A stretch of DNA of 64,000 nt from Crotophaga sulcirostris. Lineage: Eukaryota; Chordata; Aves; Cuculiformes; Crotophagidae. This document shows, piece after piece, positions 27,057 to 37,617 of the stretch (within the stretch, counting starts at the first letter, position 1; each line of letters starts with the position of its first letter). Location of the stretch: assembly GCA_013397455.1 (NCBI GenBank), contig VYZB01000274.1, forward strand, positions 148,521 through 212,520, in the 5' to 3' direction. The notes below the pieces were generated by a model, which made no database searches, had not been told where the DNA came from, and worked only from the letters and a program-made list of their open reading frames with translations. A program made the translations under genes and the position numbers.

Positions 27057-30000
27057 GGTTTCTGCTCTACTAGACAGCCAACAGCCCAGGACTTGAAACG
27101 AGACATATCCATCTCTTGAATTTACTCTGCCACAGAGGAGAAGTGTGGTGAGCCAGTAGGATACGTAGGACAGAGAAAGGAGGACAAACTGGTATTGATG
27201 TCAATTATCTTTCTTCATTGATAAAGTTGTTGTCAGATTTCAGTGGATCTAGGAAAATTTGTTGACTTTTTGACAGGACAGTATCATGTGATTCATCTGA
27301 TATGGTACCTTGTCTCCTCTCAGGCTTACACAGCTTCCAGTGCTGGTGTCAGAGGAATTATCCCAAACGTTAGAACATGCTCTAGCATCCTTGTCAGCAG
27401 TCTGAGAGGGAAGGAAACCAAGGAGTTACCAAGTTTGTTTATGGCACGTTGTTATTGTTCCCTTGGAAGGGTGAGGGATGTTTTCCAAGCTCTTCTCACT
27501 CCTGGAATGGCCCATGTTTCCATCTGCTGTTGCAATACTTGTAGGAGTTGAACTTGCCAGATTTCTGTCCAGGAGTGCCACGGCTATAAAAATGGTTTTC
27601 CTCCCATATTCTTACAGGTCCTGAAAGAAGCAATGGAGGATAAAGAAACAAAAGCCATTACATGCAAACCCATCTGCATTGGGAACTCAAAATAATAGGG
27701 GAGGTTATAATCATCTTAGATTTTTATATTGATATGGAGAACTATTAACTTTGGAAAGACAGATGCCGGGAGAAAAATGTCTTTTTAATTGATAGGAGAA
27801 CCAGAAAATTATATAGCTTGTAATGGAACCCTGCAATTGGAGTTCAGAAATCCACCTGCTCTCAATCAATTTTCTATCAAACACAGCTTCTAATGAACTG
27901 GACCTGGTATTTCTGATTATTCCTGTCCTACCTGGGTGTGTGAGCAAATGAAAACATAAATTAGTCTCTGGATACTTTGGGCTTGGTTCACTTTTATACT
28001 CAGACCTTGGCTACATGAAAACTATTACAGTGTTACAATTCAGAACACACCCCCTCCTGCCACGAACTGACAGTTTCAACCTGTGATCATGGGTCACAGT
28101 TGCCTGTCAAAGAAAGCAAGCTTAAATTTATTACTTGAGAATCATCGCTAAAATGTAAGGGTCTACAAATTAAAAGGTTGAAAACTGTTGCTTTAAACTG
28201 AGAGAGATGAAGCAGCATGTAGAGTGGATTGAGTTACATCTGATAATCAAGGTGCCTCATACTGTTATTTATGTGATTTCCTACATATCAAAAAGTTGTA
28301 CCAGTTACAGCATTTTTATACCTTTTTGTCTCTGTTGCCATTAAGAGAGTAGTACTGCTTTAACTGCACAGCTAGAGATGGAGAAATCTGGCTTCTTTAT
28401 ATGGATGAGCTCTTAGGTAACATTAAGTTTCTATAGTGTAGCACGTAGAAATTCTTCATGGACCATTGCTTCGAAATAGAAGCTGAAGCAGTTTTTAAGA
28501 GGCCATGCTACCCACAGACCTTCTTACCTAAAACAAGTGCCTTAGGAGTATGTAAAGTTCTCTCTTGTCTGAGAATGTCTTCTTCCGACTTACAAACTAT
28601 ACCTATTTCCAACTTAATTATTAAAAGGGCAAAATAATTCAATTAGTTCTTGAAATGGACTTGTAAGAAGCTCTGCAGAGGTTGCTCTGGTTTCTACACC
28701 GCTGCAGCTTCAAAAGCCTGTGTGTGCTAATAACCCCTCTCTGCCTTTAGGCTGCTTTCCAGCTTGTGCCACCACGCTGACTGGACTTAAAACTCCTGTA
28801 ACAAAGCCGTGTCCTGCAGCATGCTCTCAGAACAGACCATGACTTTTGTGTGCTGCAGTTGCTTAGCAAAACTCAGAATCAGATTGCAAAGTCAGTTATA
28901 TCAGGTCAGAGAGAGAAAACACTTCTGAAGAGTGGCAGCTTAGAAAGATCATTGGCTCTTGTATTTATTCTGTGGTTATTCAGCATAATGAGACTGTTCA
29001 CTTGGAATTATTTTACTGTTAAGTGGAAGTCTAATAGGTTGCTTTTCTCACTGTCTGAAGTGAAATATTTGTTCATTACTTATTCCTCTAGCTGCTTTGT
29101 CCTTTTTTTTGGTAATATTTTCAGAAAAAGTAGATTATTTCCTGTACCCAATCCCATGGCAACCTCAAAGTTTATGTAGGTGACCAGATCCTTACTATCC
29201 ATTAAAAATCATTAATTGACTGCATTTGAAGACTGTAAGAGCCTTTACTCTCTGATATGCTATTCCTTTTTCTACAGTCCTGAATATGCTACAGAAATGT
29301 GCAAGTGAAACCTTTTAAAGCATGTCACTTGTGATAAAACAGTACAGAACAGATGCTTAACCAACTGCTGTAGAGGTGGTGTCTTTCACTGGTTCTTGAA
29401 GAATTCACGCTGCTAAATCCCATTAATGATAACGGGAGAGATGCAGCTACACACTTCACACCTCAGTGTGAAAATAGGCCTTGTAGCTGTTAGCACATCT
29501 GGATCAGATGGACTTCTAATTAATTATTGTCTCCATCTTCTTTGTTATTTGTAAGGACAGGCTTGTCTGAGGGGGTGTTTAATGTTTTCCTCATCTCTTG
29601 ATCACTCTACAATGTGAAAGTGCAGACCCTTCTTAAGAAGTTACAGTCAGGAGTTCTGCACAGGCAGTTTCATGAGTCCTGACAGAATTCCCACAGATGA
29701 CTAGTGAAAAAGCTCTCAAAGTAATTGTTTTAATTAAAATTATCATGTAATAACGCAAAGCCCTTATTTTCCAAGAGTCTGTCATTCTTCTACCAGCATT
29801 TGAAGGAAGTTTGATTACTTAAGAATATAAAATGTAACTAATCAGGTGTTTTCTTTCTCTATTTGTGTCAGGTATAAACACTAGAAGTAAGGAATCTGTA
29901 TCTGGTGGAGGATGATTAGTAAGTGGATATCAGTTGGCCACAAATAAATATAGGCAACACTTAAAAAAATTCTGGACCCCTGAACTGGCTTGAGTTTCTG

Positions 30001-30830
30001 AGGCCTCATCCTAACCAGGACACTTCAGAAAACAATCTCAGTGATTTTTGGGTAGAAACCCAATCTACTTTTAGAAAGGTAAAAGTGGTCATGAAATTTA
30101 ATACATGTTAGTTCTTCCAATTTGCTGTGCTTCTTACGCCCCTCTGCTGCATCAGCAGCAAGACTAGAGTTCATCTTCAAGGGAAAAAAGCCTCGCTTCC
30201 TTCCCCAACGCATCCCTGGACAAAATAGTCTGGAGTACACAGCTAAATATTTCTGGTATTATTCAACAGAGAGAGCAAAGACACACTCGTAACAATTCTT
30301 TCCAGCAGTAACTTGAGAGTCCTATACGTAGCTAACCTATCTGATATCATGACAGATAATACGACAGATATCTATGACTGATGCTCCAGTGTGCCTGTTC
30401 CTAAATCATGCTGTCTTCACCTAGCTTGAAAAAGAAAACCAACATTTTTCAGGCTTTGCGTAACAATTGGTCACTAGAGTTTATTCAGAAAGGAAGATAG
30501 AAAACTGGTTAAAATGGGTGGAACTATAAGCCCCAGCAGGTTTGTTGAGAGTTGAAAACACTCCTGCAGGTTTGTGGTGCTCTCTCTACTCATGAAATTG
30601 CAACAATTTCGGTTCATGAACTGAGACACCCTCACACCCCCACACCCCAAAGCTTCCCAGAAACAAATAAACTGAGGAAGGGTATCAATAGGTATCTCAT
30701 TGACTATCCACTAAAGACATCTCATCCAATATACTGGTTTCTTTCAGAAGGAAGAAAAATGCAGTCTTTTGTGTTGCCATTTGTGTGCAAAAACAGTTTC
30801 CAATTATCAGTCCTGCACATTAAAGGCATC

Positions 30831-30932
30831 GTGAGATATACTGACAGTATATCTTGTGAAATATATTGACAGTATATATTGTGAGATATATTGACAGATA
30901 TATTGACAGATATATTGACAGTATATTGACAG
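30831..30932. repeat. Compound minisatellite (25-bp then 12-bp units)
   Basis: Two 25-bp units (30831-30855 and 30856-30880) of the form gtgaRatataYtgacagtatatYtt are followed by gtgagatatattgacag (30881-30897). Then come two exact atatattgacag units (30898-30909, 30910-30921) and tatattgacag (30922-30932). The shorter unit is a sub-part of the longer one, so two slippage steps are nested. On the minus strand it produces a repetitive 'NISV' open frame that is not a gene. Confidence 0.9.
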
Positions 30933-32104
30933 TGTGGGAAGGCTGATAAGCTGAAAGAATTTACCTGTTTATGTATAAATAGCAACAATACTTGGGGGTT
31001 TTCAAATACATTTAAATGGATTTGCATTATGATTCGTATGAGTGACAAAACATACAGCGAAAGGATGTTTTTGCAGTGGCTCTGTGCCTGCCTTACAGGA
31101 CATAGAGGTTATATGGATTGAGAGTACATGAGGCGTTTTTACAGCCTCTTCTCTTTCTCCCTCACTTTCTTGCTTCTCTGTTAAGAACTCTGAGGAGTCT
31201 TCAGTAAAGACTGATCAAAAAACTCTGCTTCCTGCTGTGTCTGTTGTCTTTTTACATTAATCTGTGTTTTGCAGATTTATGTCCCACTCCTGAATGGAGT
31301 TGGCCCCTTGCTTTCTTGTTTGCAAAACAGGGGCCTTTTCCCTGTGGGTAACAGTAACAAAAATAACCACACATGTGTTCCAATTGCTGTTAAGGGAACT
31401 GGGGAGTGCTTTCCAATGAATGAAAACAGTGTATGCAGTCTGGGACTGCAGTCCCTATCTCTGATATTGTAATAGTTCTGGTTTGGATTTGCAGTGGTCT
31501 GTGAGTTACACTATCAGTGTATTAAAGTGAAGGGAAGGATTTCTGGATGTATCCCAGTAGTGTGGGATTAGTGTGACTGAATTGTATTGCTTACTTTGAA
31601 GATTATTTTTTTATTATCAGGACACCATCTTACACTACCATCTGATGAGCACCTGCAGCAAATAATTAGCGATTACCCAAAGAAGATTGTAAGACTTGGC
31701 TTCATATTTCTTGGACATTTAAGAAAGTGATTTTTTGACTGCAGAGAACTCCCACAACTTAAAAGAGTAGCAGGGGTATGCAATGATAGGAAGGGCTGCA
31801 AGGACAGAGACAGTGTGGGATTGTACAGCAATGCAGGACTGAATTTAAGTGTGGCAAGGGACAGGTGTTAAACTCTACAGAATTAATCCATTTAAATAGG
31901 TAGCTTTGAGGAAAAAAACAAATACCAATTGTTTGAGTCCAGCTTGTCAAGCTTGATCTAGCAGGAGTTTTTAAATGGGGCTGAATTAGACACATGATGT
32001 GTTTCCTTAACACTATCATGAATAAGCTCCTGCAAAATCAGGACATAAACATATATCATTGAGCTTTTTCATGTGCAGATTATTGACTGAGCCAGAAAAT
32101 TCTA

Positions 32105-32310
32105 GTCCAGAAGAAAGGTAAATCTTGGCTGCACCACAGGCTGCTCTGTGACCTAAGGGCAGTCATTTCATCTCCTCTGCTTTTGTCCCCTCTCTGTAAA
32201 ATGGTGATAAGAGCATTTTCTTATCTTACAATGGAGTAGTGATGCTAAATATTAAGGATTATTACATGGTTAAATACTGTGGTAATGGAGGCTATTAAGC
32301 ACTGTAGACA
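32105..32310 (+). repeat. MIR-like ancient SINE relic, sense
   Basis: The order is 'gctctgtgacctaagggcag', 'tcatttcatctcctctgctt', 'cctctctgtaaaatggtgat' and 'aagagcattttc', then 'ggattattacatggttaaat' and 'ctattaagcact'. This matches the MIR consensus through the TGTGACCTTGGGCAAG core, the CTCTGTAAAATGGGGATAA block and the CAGGATTAAATG/AAAGCAC 3' part. Nearly full length but diverged. Confidence 0.75.
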
Positions 32311-33224
32311 CTCCTATTCATTGGCTGCTTTTCTAAACTGAATTATTGAGCATTTTTAATTTTTTCCAAGTAAACTCAAGGAAATGAGTTGATAGGATTG
32401 AATAAATAAACCCTTCAAAATGTCAGTGTGTGTTAAACTGCATTGTGTTTTCTGAATTATGTAACTTGATTTTTTGTATCTTTATCATAAGTCAGTCTAC
32501 CTACTCTATCTTCTTCATTGCTTCCTTCAATGAGTGTAAACCTGAAAACAGGGAGAAAAGGCAAAGTTGTTGTCTGCTACAAACTGACTATGGCTACAAA
32601 AAACAGGGATTTGTGCTTTTGTCATTTTCTGTCCTAACTTTAGAAATTAAGTTGATTAAGGCATCTCTGACCCATAGACCAAAATTAATATTGGGGAATT
32701 TTTATGGTACCCTTCAAGGTGAATTAAGCACATGTTTATGCTTAAATATAAAGAAAAAATGTAATGATCAATGCATTGGGAAAAGTACTGGTGCTACGTG
32801 GAGTCTGCAAAGATGTGTTAGGAGCTGATTCCTTACATACACTTGCACCAGTACCCATCCTGAGGGTGGTCACATGGGGCACCTCAGCCCAACCATGGGT
32901 CTATCCTGTGGCCCAGTTCTGCTGCCCAGAGGTTGCCCCTGAGCACTCTGATTCCAGGATAACCACAAGACAATGTTGTGGCTTTTTCTTATCACCAAAG
33001 GCAACTTTACTCCCTTGAAGAGAGTCCATAAGTCCCCTTCTTGCAGCTGGGCCTTCTTGCCCTCTGTGCTAGATCATTCCTTGGTCACAAATTACCACTA
33101 CTGAGCACTTACAATTTGAATTTTCCCTTCACAAACAAACAAAAACCTTCTCTCATGCTGCTATTAATACATATAAATACTCACCAAGCAGATGGAAAAG
33201 AAGAAAGTAAAAAGAGAAGGGAAG

Positions 33225-33796
33225 TGTGTCCTGGTGTTGACTGACATAGTTAATTTTCTTCTGAGTAGCTGGTATAGTGCTGTGTTTTGAATTTGGTGTA
33301 AGAATAGTGTTGGTGACACAGGGATGTTTTAGTTGTTGCTAAGTAGTGTTTATATTAAGATGAGGACTTTCCAGCTTCTCATGCGCTGCCAGCAAGAAGG
33401 GGGCACAGCCAGGACAACTGACCCAAACAGGCCAAAGGGATATGTCATACTACATAATGCCATGATCATCATATAAAGCCCTGGGAAGTTGGCCAAGAGG
33501 CAGCAATCACTTCTTGGGGGCAGGTTGGACATTGTTCAAAAGGTGGTTAGCAATTGTTTTTCATTTGCATCACTTGGTTTTCTTGGGTTCTAGTTCTCTC
33601 TCTTTCATTATTTTAATTTTCATTCTATTTTGTTATTGTTGTTATGTTTTATTTCAATCATTGAACTGTTCTTATCCCAACCTATGAGCTTTCTCACTTT
33701 TACCCTTCCAGTTCTCTCCTCCATCCCACTGAGAATGGCAAGATGTGAGGGAGCAGCTGTCTGGTGCTTAGTTGTCAGCTGGGGTTAAGCCACCAC
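33225..33796 (+). mobile_element. Avian endogenous retrovirus solo LTR, sense to PLPPR1
   Basis: About 572 bp beginning TGTGTCCTGG and ending near 'ggggttaagccaccac'. Its internal order matches an LTR family common in bird genomes: 'agttaattttcttctgagta', 'agctggtatagtgctgtgtt', 'cagggatgttttagttgttg', 'ggacaactgacccaaacagg', an ATATAAAG TATA-like box at 33471, 'aacctatgagctttctcact' and 'gtctggtgcttagttgtcag'. No gag, pol or env sequence lies on either side, so this is a solo LTR left by recombination. 'gaaggga' occurs both at 33216-33222, two bases left of the LTR, and at 33797-33803, directly right of it, which suggests a target-site duplication. The canonical polyadenylation hexamer looks mutated. 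Confidence 0.88.
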
Positions 33797-34234
33797 GAAG
33801 GGAGAAATAAAATAAGTTCTCAATGTTTCTGTTTGCCTTTTGCTAAGAAGCTGCTTAGAGTAGTGAATACCCAGCATGAGGCACAGGAACAAGCCATGCA
33901 GATGTGGTCAGGTCTTCACTGACTATATAAGCAGCAAAGATTTTGCTCACATTAATGGTAATAGCTGGACTGTCCTTTCTGCACCTCACATCGTCTCTTG
34001 GGACTGTGATAGGGTCTGTTGAGGTGGAGGTCCAATTTCTGATGTCCTTTCCCTGATATTGTGTGCATCACCTACAGGACCTGATGCTTTCACAGTTCAA
34101 ATTTCTTTTTGCAGGTGATATTTTTTTTCTTTCTGATAACACCAAACATAGAAACTGAAGTGTCAGCAGGAATGGGTTTATTATTGAGGTCATCTGTGGT
34201 GTTGTAGGCTGATATTGACGTAAGTCAGACTAGT

Positions 34235-34406
34235 GCTGTATATTGTATACAGGAGGGGTTTTCATGCAGTATATTATATATCATATATATACACACATAT
34301 ATATACATACATATATATGCATATATATATTATATTATATTATATATCATATATATATCAGTATATCAAGCTGTATATTGTATGCAGGAGGGGTTTCTAT
34401 GCACTA
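34235..34406. repeat. AT-rich microsatellite bracketed by 37-bp direct repeats
   Basis: The block 34235-34271 (gctgtatattgtatacagga...) recurs at 34370-34406 with 4 mismatches in 37, a spacing of 135 bp. Between them lies an imperfect (TA)n/(CA)n tract whose sub-block 'tattatatatcatatatata' also occurs twice. The simplest reading is one tandem duplication of a roughly 135-bp unit whose AT part then expanded and decayed. The flanking 34200s and 34400s are ordinary intron. Confidence 0.85.
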
Positions 34407-35832
34407 CTGAGGCAGCATTTGGCACTAGGAAGAAATAGTGCAACCAGTGGCTAGAGAGTACATTTGGGATAAGTGAAATTTTCCTCCTGTATCAAAAAGA
34501 CAGCTTTTTTAAAAAGCTTTTTTTCCCTTATGGCACTGAAAGAAGGATATAAGTTCAGTACCTGCTTTCTCCCTTTCCCAGTAACAGGGGGAAAAAAGCT
34601 CTCTGTATTGTACCATTGTGTGTTCTCTCCCCAGTGGGTGCTGGTAGGGCCTGGCAACCAAAGTGTGTCTGAGGGTGTGCTTGGGATAGGAAGGGTGAGT
34701 CAGATTGCTTCTGGCAGCCCCCAGGGTATGAGGTGCTGGAATTGATCTTAAATACCTCTGTGTCCAGGCATACTGTAATCTCTCACATGTTTATCTGGGC
34801 GTATCAGGTGGAGTATTGGTAGTATTATTGCCTTCCTCTGATGTCAATTTATAAAACTTAATTGCCCAAGGTTGATCATGATATCTATAGCTGCTCAAGA
34901 AGCTAAATTCAGGTCTTCTAAATCCTTGTTTATAGGACTGTGTTTGTTTATAGAGAACCCCACTGACTAGGATCCTGTAAAGGTTTCTGGGGAATACACA
35001 AACAACAACATCTTGCTTTTTGTTTGTTAAAAACATAATCATTTTAGAGAGGTGTGGAGTCTTGAAAATAGAGTAAACAATGAAAGTTGAAAAATTAAGT
35101 ACTTTTTTAGCTACACATTTAAGAGATTGAATACTCTGGCAGTTCCATCTTCAGCTATTAAACAATCCAGGTAAAATTATGTGAGAGAATACATTTGTTC
35201 ACATACTTTTAGAGGTAGATATTGCCTAGGAAAAAATACACAGACTGAATATTTTGAGTTTCTAGCCAGTTCCAGTTGTCTCCAATGGACACCACAGGAC
35301 ATAGGAGAAACCTGAGCAGGAAGCAGAGAGCAACTGCTTTGTACTGACCTTACATGATTAGCTTATCTGCAATTCATTGTGAGCTGGTAGATTTCAAAGT
35401 TTTGGATCTTAAAGTCACAGAATCATCAGCAGGAAACCAAAATCTTCAAAAAACAAATGCTCGATTAACATTTTTTGTTGTAAAACAAGTTGGGTTAAAG
35501 AGACAATATGCGTTTTTGGGGAAATAATTATGTTGATTCTTACTTGCTCAAGCTTCTAAAAAGGGGCTATGTGTCTATATGAATTTCACTTGGTGCCATA
35601 ATTCTGTCATCAACAAAAGTTGATATTTGAATCCATAGTGTTAATGAGTTCGAGCTAAAGCCATTAAACAATCCAGGCTGTATCTTCCAGGGGGGTGGAA
35701 TTAATCTGTGGTGTTTACAACATAGGTACAAAATTATGTTGTTAATTTGAAGGTGAAAAATGGGGGAGGGTGCAGAATCTCTTAACTTTGGCTTCACTTT
35801 GCCCTGCTTAGTTCTGTCCTACAGGTTCCTTA

Positions 35833-35994
35833 GATAGGTTATGGATTCTCTATCCTTGGAGATATTCAGAAGCCACCTGTACATGGTCCTGGGCAACCGG
35901 CTCAAGGTCTACCTTCTTGAACAGGGGAGGGGGACCAGGTGACCTCCAGAGGACCCTTCCAACCTGAACTACCCTTTGGTTCTGTGATCTTCTG
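35833..35994 (+). repeat. CR1 LINE fragment, 3' end, sense
   Basis: 'ggattctctatccttggaga' leads into 'acatggtcctgggcaaccgg', 'cttgaacaggggaggggg', 'ccaggtgacctccagaggac' and 'ccttccaacctgaactaccc', closing with 'ttctgtgatcttctg', a decayed ATTCTGTG tail. This is the canonical avian CR1 3' terminus in the + orientation, 5'-truncated to about 160 bp and mildly diverged. Confidence 0.93.
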
Positions 35995-37080
35995 TTTTCA
36001 TCCGTGATTTCCCTGTGTTCACGATTTTCTCCAATGTTAGTCCAACACCCAGTTAAATATCTGATGAATTTAATGGCTTTCTTGTGCGTCAAAGCACATA
36101 TGCAAGGGTAGGACAGAGGAATGCATGAGTAGCTTATAAATGTACCTTTGAGAAGTAGTTGCCACTATTATTTTGTAAAGGTCTGTTCTTGGAATAATCT
36201 CATAGCCACTCAGTTTGATGCGGTAATCTTGGACACAAAAGACTGAAAATAAGACACTTCGGAGTTTGCTATTTCACTTTCTGTACTGTTATTCTTTTCT
36301 GTGGTGTGTCAAGATAACCTGTGTACATGACAACTCTTGTAATAGTGGAAGGAGGCACTAGTCTCTATAAAGAGGATTCTGAATCAGATCCTGTAATTGT
36401 TCTGATTTCCAACAACAGTGCTGTTTTTGTAAGCAGTGAGAATTGTGATGGGAGATTTCCTTTGCTGTGTGGCAGATAAGGAGCAGGAATGCTGAATTAG
36501 TATATCTGATTAATTTCAAGAGGTGAGATTAGTGACATCCTTTGTGAGATGGTTTTGAGATGTGTTGAAGCAGTGTGGGCACTGACAATAGCTCATGTAT
36601 GATAACTGTGGATATATACAAAAAAAGCTGAGAGCTGAGGTGTTCCAACCATATCGTTTAGCCAGCAATAAACTACCAAAAAGGAAAAACAAAATGCAAG
36701 AAAGTCTCCTTGCTGTTACAATGTGTAAAGATGAAGGTCCAGGCTCAAGCCATAGTCTTTCTCAAAAGCAGTTGTGATAGAGTGGAAAACCAGGCAGTGC
36801 AATGAATTCTTCGGGGAGTCAGGTTTTCTGAGTAGAATTCTAAAGCTTTGCTCATAAGGAGCAGCTCCAAGGAAAGGTGAGTGGCAGGAGGCAGATTTCC
36901 CTGTGGATGAGTCTTCACATGGGACACAGAGGGCTCTTCTGGATTAGCACAGTGCATTCCCCAGCATGGGCTTGCAGCTGCAGCAGGGAAGTGTTTTGAC
37001 TTGGGCTCCCTTTATCCTTTGTAATAATCCTTTCCAGCTCTCCCTACCACTGTGCACAGGTTTTAGCTTGTCACCATTGG

Positions 37081-37380
37081 CTCCTGCAGCGCTGCCCCTC
37101 GTCCTGCTCGCTTTCATTGATTGTTGCTGCTGTTGACACTCACATGCCCTTTGATAAAGTAGCTGTCAAAGCTCCCATTCCTCTACAAGCTGCTTTACAG
37201 ACCCACTCCTATCTGAGACGTTCATTAGCGTCGTTTGCCAGAAGGTTTACGTAACAGATGTTGCAAAGCGAACGCACAAAAACACACACTCTCACCCACC
37301 AGTATTGCAAGGGCTGCCAGGGTGGCAATAAATAGAGGATGGTCTGCAGGACTAGAGTAGCTTGAAGGCATAGCTACATC
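37081..37380. promoter_or_regulatory. Possible conserved block just upstream of coding exon 2
   Basis: Repeat-free sequence with somewhat higher G+C than its surroundings, a few CpGs ('cctcgtcctgctcgctttc', 'agacgttcattagcgtcgtt') and motif-like parts such as 'cctttgataaagtagctgtc'. It lies within 350 bp of the exon at 37429, where splicing enhancers or conserved intronic elements are common. Function is inferred from composition and position only. Confidence 0.22.
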
Positions 37381-37428
37381 TGTTAAAAAAGCCACTAATG
37401 TCTCTGTGTGACCATGCTGTATTTTCAG

Positions 37429-37617
37429 CTTGTCATCATGGCTGGGACTGTTCTGCTCGCCTACTACTTCGAGTGCACGGATACTTTTCAGGTGCACATC
37501 CAAGGCTTCTTCTGTCAGGATGGAAATTTAATGAAACCATACCCTGGAACAGAAGATGAGAGCTTCATTTCACCTCTTGTGCTCTACTGTGTGCTGGCTT
37601 CCACTCCGACAGCTATT
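37429..37617 (+). CDS. PLPPR1: PLPPR1 coding exon 2 (residues 22-84)
   Basis: Encodes 63 codons from LVIMAGTVLLAYYFECTDTF to CVLASTPTAI. It completes membrane span 1 (about residues 12-34), contains the first extracellular loop with FQVHIQGFFCQDGNLMKPYP (two cysteines) and the acidic TEDES segment, and then most of membrane span 2 (about residues 67-84 onwards). The acceptor is TTTTCAG ending at 37428 and the donor GTAAGT starts at 37618; both boundaries are phase 0. Length in codons equals the human exon as I recall it, with only conservative changes (for example FISPL for FITPL). Translating past the donor hits a stop in the intron, as expected. Confidence 0.97.

Larger units (their letters stand above)
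5581..37428. other. PLPPR1 intron (31.8 kb), repeat-bearing
   Basis: GTGAGT donor at 5581 and TTTTCAG acceptor ending at 37428. Recognisable content, listed separately: CR1 fragments at 14258, 15456, 18527, 22392, 26551 and 35833; MIR relics at 19411 and 32105; a solo LTR at 33225; a compound minisatellite at 30831; an AT microsatellite with flanking direct repeats at 34235; a possible regulatory block near 20330; and an exon-proximal block near 37081. I see nothing nameable in the long stretches 5581-14257, 27057-30830 and 36000-37080. The open frames there (up to about 134 codons) lack familiar motifs. Confidence 0.9.

Noticed and set aside
30722..31048. 108-codon minus-strand frame with 'NISVNISV' repeats
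   Set aside because: The repeat comes from the minisatellite at 30831-30932, not from a protein family.
35414..35430. 'cacagaatcat' as a CR1 tail
   Set aside because: The match is about 11 bases and the adjoining sequence does not continue into CR1.
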